Below, piece by piece: positions 1 through 4,883 of a stretch of DNA of 7,154 bases (its first letter is position 1; each line of letters opens with the position of its first letter). The notes under the pieces are model-generated. The model had not been told where the DNA came from and searched no databases. It was given only the letters and a program-made list of their open reading frames with translations. The position numbers and the translations under genes were made by a program. This DNA is from Paracoccus sp. (in: a-proteobacteria) (GTDB taxonomy: Bacteria > Pseudomonadota > Alphaproteobacteria > Rhodobacterales > Rhodobacteraceae). The stretch is taken from positions 1 to 7,154 of the forward strand of contig JAGPGI010000140.1 in assembly GCA_018056045.1 (NCBI GenBank), given 5' to 3'.

Positions 1-660
1 GTGCTGCTGGACAATGGCTATCTGACCGATGTCAGGACCGCCGCTGCCGGTGGCGTGGCGGCGCGCCAGCTGTCGCGCCCCGACAGCACGTGCGCAGCTA
101 TCTTCGCCGCCGGGGTTCAGGCACGGATGCAACTCAAGGCGCTGCGGCTGGTGCGCCCGATCTCGCAGGCAGTGATCTGGGCCCGCGATCTCGCCCGCGC
201 GCAGGCGCTGGCCGCCGATCTGGACGCGCCCGACTTGCAGGTCCGGGCCGAACCCGACCCCGAGCGCGCCGCCGCAGGCGCAGATATCATCGTGACGACG
301 ACGCCCGCGAACGCGCCCATCCTGCGCGCCGAATGGCTGCGCCCCGGCCAGCATGTCACCGCCATGGGCAGCGACCAGCCCGGCAAGAACGAACTTGATC
401 CGCATTGCCTCAGCCGCGCCGATCTATACGTCGCCGACCGGCTCAGCCAGACGCGGCTGATGGGCGAATTGCGCGCGGCGCTGGCGGCGGGCCTTGCCCC
501 GGACGAGGGCGCGAGTTGCGAACTGGGCCAGATCGCCGCCGGGTTGCGCCCCGGTCGCAGCGCGCCCGACCAGATCACCATCGCCGACCTGACCGGGACC
601 GGCGTGCAGGATACCGCCATCGCCACCCACGCGCTTGCCGCGTTTTCAGATGAGGCCTGA
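1..660 (+). CDS. eutC: EutC, ornithine cyclodeaminase-like ectoine-utilization protein (5' partial)
   Basis: The window opens inside this gene; 219 codons remain of a family usually around 330 residues, so the GTG at base 1 is probably an internal Val codon and not the start. It belongs to the ornithine cyclodeaminase/mu-crystallin family. Visible are the LLDNGYLTDVRT segment near residue 2, a Rossmann dinucleotide-binding loop AAGVQARMQL (about residues 36-45), a GADIIVTTTP strand end (93-102), and the C-terminal ADLTGTGVQD signature (195-204). With eutA and eutB, EutC is thought to help convert hydroxyectoine to ectoine; the exact reaction is inferred. The stop codon is immediately followed by the ATG of doeA, and that partner supports EutC over a generic cyclodeaminase. 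Oddity: the first Gly of the usual GxG loop is Ala here. Confidence 0.86.
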   Translation: MLLDNGYLTDVRTAAAGGVAARQLSRPDSTCAAIFAAGVQARMQLKALRLVRPISQAVIWARDLARAQALAADLDAPDLQVRAEPDPERAAAGADIIVTTTPANAPILRAEWLRPGQHVTAMGSDQPGKNELDPHCLSRADLYVADRLSQTRLMGELRAALAAGLAPDEGASCELGQIAAGLRPGRSAPDQITIADLTGTGVQDTAIATHALAAFSDEA

Positions 661-1857
661 ATGCCCGAACTGCAAAGGACCCCCGAACGCTTCTCGACCG
701 CCGAATACCAGCGCCGCCTGCGCCAGACGCGCGCGCGCATGGAACAGCAGGGCCTCGATCTGCTGATCGTCAGCGACCCTTCGAACATGGCATGGCTGAC
801 CGGCTATGACGGCTGGTCATTCTATGTCCATCAATGCGTGATCGTCGGGCCGACCGGCGATCCGGTCTGGTTCGGGCGCGGTCAGGACGGCAATGGCGCG
901 CTGCGCACCGTCTGGATGTCCGAGGACCGCATCATCGGCTATCCCGACCATTACGTCCAATCGGCCGAGCGCCACCCGATGGAATACCTGTCGGCGCAGC
1001 TGACCGACCGCGGCTGGCATCAGGGCCGGATCGGGGTCGAGATGGACAATTACTGGTATTCCGCCAAGGCCCATGGCTGCCTGCTGGCCGGCTTGCCCGA
1101 TGCCCGCATTCAGGACGCCACCGGCCTTGTGAACTGGCAGCGCGCTGTCAAATCCGCTGAGGAGCTGGCCTATATGCGCAAGGCCGCCCGCATCGTCGAG
1201 CGCATGCACCGCCGCATCGCCGACAAGGTCGAGGTGGGGATGCGCAAATGCGATCTGGTCGCCGAAATCTATGATGCGGGCCTGCGCTTTGACGGCGCCA
1301 CCGGCCATGGCGGCGATTATCCGGCCATCGTGCCCCTGCTGCCCTCGGGCCCCGATGCCGCCGCGCCGCATCTGACCTGGGATGACCTGCCGATGAAACC
1401 CGACGAGGGCACCTTCTTTGAAATCGCCGGCTGCTATCAGCGCTATCACTGCCCGCTGTCGCGCACGATCTTTCTGGGCAAGCCTCCGGCCGAAATGATC
1501 GAGGCCGAAAAAGCCGTGCTGGAGGGGATGGAGGCCGGGCTGGCCGCCGCCCGCGCCGGCAATACCTGCGAAGATATCGCCGCCGCCTTCTTCACCGTTC
1601 TTGAGCACCACGGCCTCGTCAAGGACAACCGCACCGGCTATCCCATCGGCCTGTCCTACCCCCCCGACTGGGGCGAGCGCACCATGTCGCTGCGTCGTGG
1701 CGACCGCAGCGAGCTGCGACCGGGCATGACCTTTCATTTCATGACCGGCCTGTGGATGGAAAACTGGGGCTATGAGACGACCGAGTCGATCATCATCACC
1801 GACGGCGCGCCCGAGCTGCTTTGCAACCTGCCCCGCAAGATGCTGGTCAAGTCATGA
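661..1857 (+). CDS. doeA: Ectoine hydrolase DoeA (EutD), M24 'pita-bread' family
   Basis: The 398-residue cytoplasmic enzyme opens the ring of ectoine (5-hydroxyectoine is a reported substrate of relatives) to N-acetyl-L-2,4-diaminobutyrate, the first committed step of ectoine catabolism. An N-terminal creatinase-like domain (about 1-160, with DPSNMAWLTGYDGWSFY at 39-55) is followed by an M24 peptidase-like domain (about 165-398). Key stretches are FDGATGHGGDYPAI (210-223), FFEIAGCYQRYHCPLSRT (252-269), GYPIGLSYPPDWGE (326-339) and MENWGYETTESI (366-377). The aspartates that bind metal in true M24 aminopeptidases are not conserved (Glu254 and Pro265 lie at those places), which fits a metal-free creatinase-type hydrolase. 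The start is ATG directly after the eutC stop, with only a weak TGAGG ahead, suggesting translational coupling. It overlaps doeB by ATGA. Length is typical for the family. Confidence 0.93.
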   Translation: MPELQRTPERFSTAEYQRRLRQTRARMEQQGLDLLIVSDPSNMAWLTGYDGWSFYVHQCVIVGPTGDPVWFGRGQDGNGALRTVWMSEDRIIGYPDHYVQSAERHPMEYLSAQLTDRGWHQGRIGVEMDNYWYSAKAHGCLLAGLPDARIQDATGLVNWQRAVKSAEELAYMRKAARIVERMHRRIADKVEVGMRKCDLVAEIYDAGLRFDGATGHGGDYPAIVPLLPSGPDAAAPHLTWDDLPMKPDEGTFFEIAGCYQRYHCPLSRTIFLGKPPAEMIEAEKAVLEGMEAGLAAARAGNTCEDIAAAFFTVLEHHGLVKDNRTGYPIGLSYPPDWGERTMSLRRGDRSELRPGMTFHFMTGLWMENWGYETTESIIITDGAPELLCNLPRKMLVKS

Positions 1858-2855
1858 ACCCGATCCGCCCGACGATCCCGCTGGACGCGCCCGGCAAGGC
1901 GCATGGCTTCCTGCGCCTGCCCTATTCGCGCAATGACAGCGCATGGGGCAATGTGATGATCCCGCTGACGGTGATCGCCAATGGCAGCGGCCCGACGGCC
2001 TTGCTGACCGGGGGCAATCACGGCGACGAATACGAGGGCCCGATCGCGCTGCAGCAACTGGCATGGCAGATCGAGCCGGCCGAGGTCTCGGGCCGGATCA
2101 TCATCCTGCCCTATATGAACTACCCCGCCTTTCGCGCCGGCACCCGGGTCAGCCCCATTGACGCGGTGAACCTGAACCGCGCCTTTCCGGGCTGTCCCGA
2201 TGGCAGTCCCAGCCAGAAGATCGCCAATTACATCAATGACGTGCTGGTGCCGGTGGCGGATATCGTGCTGGACTACCACTCGGGCGGCAAGACGCTGGAT
2301 TTCCTGCCCTATGCCGCCGCGCATGAACTGCCCGACAAGGATCAGCAGGCGGCCTGCGTCGCCGCCATGCGGGCATTCGGCGCGCCCTATTCGATGATGA
2401 TGCTGGAAATCGACGCGGTCGGCATGTTCGACACCGCGGTCGAGGCGCAGGGCAAGGTCTTTGTCACCACCGAGCTGGGCGGCGGCGGCACCGCGACCGC
2501 GCGCTCGGCCGGAATCGCGATCCGGGGGGCGCTGAACCTGCTGCGCCATGCCGGCATCCTGCCCGGCGCGGTGCAGGCCGGTCCCGGCATCATGCTGGAC
2601 ATGCCCGAGAGCGATTGCTTTCACTTTGCCAGCCGCGACGGGCTGCTGCAGCCGCTGGCCGATCTGGGCGACATGCTGCGCACGGGCCAGCCGCTGGCGC
2701 AGATCTGGCCGCCCGACCGCAGCGGGGTCGCGCCCGAAACGGTGCTTGCCCATCGCGACGGCATCCTTGCCGCGCGGCATTTCCCCGGGTTGGTGCAATC
2801 GGGCGATTGTCTGGCTGTGATCGCCACGGTGATGGGTGAGACGACGTCCCCTTGA
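1854..2855 (+). CDS. doeB: N-alpha-acetyl-L-2,4-diaminobutyrate deacetylase DoeB (EutE)
   Basis: This 333-residue zinc hydrolase of the succinylglutamate desuccinylase/aspartoacylase family removes the acetyl group from the DoeA product, giving L-2,4-diaminobutyrate and acetate. The expected active site is visible: GGNHGDEYEGP (53-63) supplies zinc ligands His56 and Glu59, LDYHSGG (139-145) supplies His142, and TTELGGGG (205-212) carries the likely catalytic Glu207. NLNRAFPG (106-113) is the conserved Asn/Arg substrate-binding segment. A small C-terminal barrel-like domain follows from about 245. I chose ATG at 1854, which overlaps the doeA stop (ATGA), over an in-frame TTG at 1821 that lies inside doeA. 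No strong ribosome site precedes it, as expected for coupled translation. It is the last ectoine gene here; no aminotransferase or dehydrogenase gene follows. Confidence 0.93.
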   Translation: MNPIRPTIPLDAPGKAHGFLRLPYSRNDSAWGNVMIPLTVIANGSGPTALLTGGNHGDEYEGPIALQQLAWQIEPAEVSGRIIILPYMNYPAFRAGTRVSPIDAVNLNRAFPGCPDGSPSQKIANYINDVLVPVADIVLDYHSGGKTLDFLPYAAAHELPDKDQQAACVAAMRAFGAPYSMMMLEIDAVGMFDTAVEAQGKVFVTTELGGGGTATARSAGIAIRGALNLLRHAGILPGAVQAGPGIMLDMPESDCFHFASRDGLLQPLADLGDMLRTGQPLAQIWPPDRSGVAPETVLAHRDGILAARHFPGLVQSGDCLAVIATVMGETTSP

Positions 2856-2880
2856 TCGGAATCCCCGACCGGACTAAGTT
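2852..2880 (+). promoter_or_regulatory. Candidate promoter of the toxin-antitoxin module
   Basis: TTGATC (2852-2857, four of six matches to the -35 consensus) lies 17 bases before TAAGTT (2875-2880, three of six matches to -10). The -35 box overlaps the doeB stop codon. The -10 box lies inside the inverted-repeat cluster, so a repressor bound there would block RNA polymerase, as in autoregulated toxin-antitoxin operons. The hexamers are weak and this was judged by eye. Confidence 0.35.
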
Positions 2881-2902
2881 AGTCGGACTAATCTGACCGG
2901 AC
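2867..2902 (+). promoter_or_regulatory. Probable antitoxin operator: alternating GACTAA/TTAGTC half-sites
   Basis: Three perfect 6-base half-sites lie in a row, each separated by a single G: GACTAA (2872-2877), TTAGTC (2879-2884) and GACTAA (2886-2891). They create two overlapping perfect palindromes centred on 2878 and 2885, and a direct repeat CGGACTAA at 2870-2877 and 2884-2891. GACCGGAC flanks the cluster as another direct repeat (2867-2874 and 2895-2902). The array stands out as A/T-containing sequence in a GC-rich region and lies just upstream of a Phd/YefM-type antitoxin. That family represses its own promoter by binding short palindromes. Binding here is inferred. Confidence 0.6.
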
Positions 2903-2903
2903 C

Positions 2904-2910
2904 AGGAGGG
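2904..2910 (+). promoter_or_regulatory. Strong ribosome binding site of the antitoxin gene
   Basis: AGGAGGG sits five bases before the ATG at 2916 and fixes that start over the in-frame ATG at 2931. It is among the best Shine-Dalgarno sequences in the window. The downstream toxin has none of its own, which would favour antitoxin over toxin synthesis. Confidence 0.75.
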
Positions 2911-2915
2911 CGCCG

Positions 2916-3158
2916 ATGAAAACCGTGAACATGCACGAGGCCAAGACCCATCTTTCCAGGCTGGTCGAGGCCGCAGCCGCCGGCGAAGGCTTCATCATCG
3001 CCCGCGCCGGCAAGCCTCTGGTCAAGGTCATGCGGCTGGATGACGCTCCGCCGCGCCGGCTGGGCTTTCTGCAGGGCCAGTTCGAGGTGCCCGACGATTT
3101 CGACCAGATGGCGGCCGATGACATCCAGACCCTGTTCGAGGGCGGGCGGGACGCGTGA
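2916..3158 (+). CDS. Type II antitoxin, Phd/YefM family (VapB-like partner)
   Basis: The 80-residue protein has the classic antitoxin layout. The N-terminal half (1-42) is a Phd/YefM DNA-binding and dimerisation fold, with VNMHEAKTHLSRLVEAAAAGE at the start and IIARAGKPLVKVMRL (27-41), the conserved 'I.r.GkPvA.l' type strand. An acidic C-terminal tail follows (GFLQGQFEVPDDFDQM, 50-65, then DDIQTLFEG), and this would wrap around the toxin and cover its active site. Length matches the family. Its stop overlaps the toxin's GTG start (GTGA). It most likely neutralises the downstream PIN ribonuclease and, with it, represses the shared promoter through the palindromes just upstream. Phd/YefM antitoxins are often paired with PIN toxins, so calling it VapB would describe its partner and not its fold. 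Confidence 0.9.
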   Translation: MKTVNMHEAKTHLSRLVEAAAAGEGFIIARAGKPLVKVMRLDDAPPRRLGFLQGQFEVPDDFDQMAADDIQTLFEGGRDA

Positions 3159-3541
3159 ACCTGCTCCTGGACACGCATCTGCTGCTATGGTCGGCATTCG
3201 CCGCCGAGCGTATCGCGCCCGCGACCGCGAAGCGGCTCCTGGACCCGGCCAATGTCCTGTGGTTCAGCGCCGCCTCGATCTGGGAAGTGACGATCAAACG
3301 CGCGCTGGACCGACCCGATTTCCGGGTCGATCCGGGTGTGCTGCGGGCCGGCCTGCTGTCGAACGGCTATCAGGAATTGCCGGTCGAGGGGCGGCATTGC
3401 CTGGGCCTTGCCAATCTGCCGCCGCTGCATAGCGACCCGTTCGACCGGATGCTGGTCGTGCAGGCCACGGCCGAGGGCATGATCCTGCTGACCGCCGACC
3501 CGCTGGTCGCCGTCTATGGCGGTCCGACCGAACTGGTCTGA
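3155..3541 (+). CDS. vapC: VapC-type PIN-domain toxin (ribonuclease)
   Basis: This 128-residue PIN domain spans the entire protein. VapC toxins are Mg-dependent endoribonucleases that cut tRNA or rRNA and stop translation; the target here is unknown. The acidic catalytic set is intact: Asp6 in LLLDTH, Glu44 in ASIWEVTIK, Asp94 and Asp97 in HSDPFDRML, and Asp115 in LLTADP. The HxDPFDRxLvaQA pattern (92-104) is diagnostic of this PIN subgroup. The GTG start overlaps the antitoxin stop and has no ribosome site of its own, so translation should depend on the antitoxin. With all catalytic acids present and no frameshift, the toxin looks functional. It converges with the MetX-like gene, the two stop codons being only 13 bases apart. 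Confidence 0.92.
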   Translation: MNLLLDTHLLLWSAFAAERIAPATAKRLLDPANVLWFSAASIWEVTIKRALDRPDFRVDPGVLRAGLLSNGYQELPVEGRHCLGLANLPPLHSDPFDRMLVVQATAEGMILLTADPLVAVYGGPTELV

Positions 3542-3557
3542 CGCGCGCCGGGCGTCA
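3539..3557. terminator. Small inverted repeat joining two convergent stop codons
   Basis: TGACGC (3539-3544) and GCGTCA (3552-3557) form a perfect 6-base inverted repeat with a 7-base loop. The outer three bases of each arm are the stop codons of vapC (+) and the MetX-like gene (-). The hairpin reads identically on both strands, so it could act as a weak bidirectional terminator. There is no T-tract on either side, so intrinsic termination is uncertain and Rho may be needed. Confidence 0.3.
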
Positions 3558-4727
3558 TTCGGCCTCGATGAAGGCCCGGATTGCCTCGCCGGCCTGAGCG
3601 ATTGCGACGACTCCGTCCAGATGCCCGCGCGTGCCCTGCAACTCGACGAACTGGACCGGAGTGCCGTCCGATTTGATGATCGCGCCGGTTTCGCGCACCG
3701 CGTCGCCGGGGAAAACCAGATCCTCGTCGCTATGGATCAGCATCACCGGCACGTCGATATTCAGCAGACCCTGATAGAGGCTGCCCTCGGGGTGGCCGGC
3801 CACGTAAAGCTGGTTGGCGCGGACCAGATAGAGCAGGTGGTTCGCATCCGAAATGGCCGCCCGCGCCGCCCCTGCCCCGTCCAGCGTCGCCACCACCTTG
3901 AAGCCGTTGTCCCAGCTTTTGCCCGGATCCGCCTCCTCCTCGGCCCAGTTGCGGCCAAAGCTGCCATTCGTCCATTCGGCCGAGTTGGCCTGCAGCGTCA
4001 CCACCTTCAGCGCCTGCGCCAGCCCGGCATCGGGCGCGGCGCCGCCATAATAGTCGCCGCCGTTCCAGTTCGGGTCCAGCCGGATCGGCGAGGCCCAGAC
4101 ATCCAGCCAGGCGATCAGATCGGCATCCGCCCAGCCTGACGAGATGACCGGGATCACCCGCTCAAGCCTGTCGGGATAGCGCGCCGCCCATTCAAAGCTT
4201 TGCAACCCGCCCATCGAGGCACCCATGACCGCGTGCCATTTCTGGATCCCAAGCTGATCCATCAGGCCCTTTTGGGTGTCGACGAAATCGCCGATCGTCA
4301 TGATCGGAAAATCCATGCCCCAGGGCTTGCCGGTTGCCGGATTGATCGTCGCCGGGCCGGTGGTGATCACCTTCGGATCCTTTGCGCCCAGATTGACCGG
4401 CGTATCGACCGAGACGACGAACCACTTGTCGGTGTCGATCGGCTTGCCGGCGCCGATGATCGCGTCCCAGTAACCCGGCGCCTTGTCATCGGCGCTGTAT
4501 TTCCCCGCCGCATGGCTGTTGCCGCTGAAGAAATGCGGGATCAGGATCGCATTGTCCCTGGCCTCGTTCAGCGTGCCATAGGTCTCATAGCCCAGACGCA
4601 TCTCGGGCACGGTCTCGCCGTTTCGGGTCTGGTAGTTTTGAAGCGTAAACTCTTTTTTTTCAACGAGTTGATCATAGGCGGCGGCGGGGCCGGCCAGCAA
4701 AAGCGCAATCAAAATTCCATGACGCAT
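3555..4727 (-). CDS. Exported alpha/beta hydrolase of the homoserine O-acetyltransferase (MetX) superfamily
   Basis: The 390-residue protein resembles MetX along its length but begins with a signal peptide: MRHG, then a hydrophobic run (ILIALLLAG), with likely cleavage after GPAAA near residue 17. The core holds LGYETYGTLN (45-54), a TTGPATINPATGKPWG segment (122-137), DFPIMTIGDFVDTQ (139-152) and the nucleophile elbow GASMGG (169-174) with Ser171. The probable triad partners are Asp336 (DEDLVFP) and His369 (RGHLDG). Classical MetX is cytoplasmic and uses acetyl-CoA, which is absent from the periplasm, so this paralogue more likely acts as a periplasmic esterase or hydrolase; its substrate is unknown. 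The ATG at 4727 is preceded by GGAGG six bases upstream. The same reading frame stays open far upstream, but that part is antisense to the synthetase gene. It is transcribed divergently from the acyl-CoA synthetase. Confidence 0.85.
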   Translation of the reverse strand: MRHGILIALLLAGPAAAYDQLVEKKEFTLQNYQTRNGETVPEMRLGYETYGTLNEARDNAILIPHFFSGNSHAAGKYSADDKAPGYWDAIIGAGKPIDTDKWFVVSVDTPVNLGAKDPKVITTGPATINPATGKPWGMDFPIMTIGDFVDTQKGLMDQLGIQKWHAVMGASMGGLQSFEWAARYPDRLERVIPVISSGWADADLIAWLDVWASPIRLDPNWNGGDYYGGAAPDAGLAQALKVVTLQANSAEWTNGSFGRNWAEEEADPGKSWDNGFKVVATLDGAGAARAAISDANHLLYLVRANQLYVAGHPEGSLYQGLLNIDVPVMLIHSDEDLVFPGDAVRETGAIIKSDGTPVQFVELQGTRGHLDGVVAIAQAGEAIRAFIEAE

Positions 4728-4733
4728 CAGTAT

Positions 4734-4738
4734 CCTCC
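4734..4738 (-). promoter_or_regulatory. Ribosome binding site of the MetX-like gene
   Basis: On the minus strand this reads GGAGG, six bases before the ATG at 4727. It decides the start at the signal-peptide Met and rules out the long upstream extension of the open frame, whose other Met codons lack comparable spacing and context. Confidence 0.75.
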
Positions 4739-4741
4739 AAG

Positions 4742-4770
4742 TTGTCACGGCATCGAACATGGCATATCGC
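4742..4770 (+). promoter_or_regulatory. Candidate promoter for the acyl-CoA synthetase operon
   Basis: TTGTCA (4742-4747, five of six matches to -35) is followed after 17 bases by TATCGC (4765-4770, three of six matches to -10). It overlaps the candidate minus-strand promoter almost completely, so the two directions could compete or be controlled by one regulator. The resulting leader would be about 105 bases. The -10 is weak, and promoters further downstream are possible. Confidence 0.3.
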
Positions 4771-4780
4771 CGGATGTCCA
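4752..4780 (-). promoter_or_regulatory. Candidate promoter for the MetX-like gene
   Basis: On the minus strand, TGGACA (4780-4775, five of six matches to TTGACA) is followed after 17 bases by TTCGAT (4757-4752, three of six matches to TATAAT). Transcription would begin around 4745, giving a leader of roughly 18 bases that contains the GGAGG. Found by eye only; the -10 is weak. Confidence 0.35.
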
Positions 4781-4865
4781 GTCCAAGGGCGCGCGACCCC
4801 GCCTGAAGCGGGCGGACAAAGGGCGCTGTCTGGCGCGCGGCGGCGCGGGCTGATACCGCTTGGAC
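4781..4865 (+). other. GC-rich, hairpin-prone leader of the synthetase operon
   Basis: This is the non-coding remainder of the 156-base divergent gap. GTCCAAG (4781-4787) and CTTGGAC (4859-4865) form a perfect 7-base inverted repeat that could close the whole region as a stem. Inside is CCCGC-CTGAA-GCGGG (4798-4812), a 5-base stem with a 5-base loop, and a GC-only stretch around 4830-4850. The closing arm ends just before the Shine-Dalgarno, so folding could affect its access. I recognise no riboswitch class, and short GC stems are common by chance in such DNA. Confidence 0.25.
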
Positions 4866-4867
4866 CC

Positions 4868-4876
4868 GAGGAGGAG
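4868..4876 (+). promoter_or_regulatory. Ribosome binding site of the acyl-CoA synthetase gene
   Basis: GAGGAGGAG ends seven bases before the ATG at 4884. It selects that ATG over the in-frame TTG at 4860, which lies upstream of the site and would add eight residues with no family resemblance. Confidence 0.75.
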
Positions 4877-4883
4877 CACAGGA

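Noticed and set aside
817..1737. A 306-codon minus-strand open frame opposite doeA.
   Set aside because: It is antisense to a clear ectoine hydrolase, shows no family motif and has the His/Gly/Ala-rich composition typical of GC-driven shadow frames.
661..1857. Annotation of the M24 protein as a Xaa-Pro aminopeptidase.
   Set aside because: The metal ligands are not conserved, and its position between eutC and doeB identifies it as ectoine hydrolase.
1770..2798. A 342-codon minus-strand open frame opposite doeB.
   Set aside because: The plus strand encodes an intact deacetylase with all zinc-site residues; the minus frame has no recognisable domain or start context.
2856..3541. The toxin-antitoxin region as part of an insertion sequence or integrated element.
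   Set aside because: No transposase, integrase, terminal inverted repeats or target duplication was seen; the short palindromes at 2872-2891 are better explained as an operator.
3516..4139. A 207-codon plus-strand open frame running into the MetX-like gene.
   Set aside because: It is antisense to the well-supported hydrolase, begins inside vapC in another frame and contains no recognisable domain.
1854..4727. A metabolic link in which ectoine breakdown gives aspartate semialdehyde, then homoserine, then a substrate for the MetX-like enzyme.
   Set aside because: The MetX-like protein appears exported and is transcribed from a separate, convergent unit, so a direct cytoplasmic pathway link is not supported.
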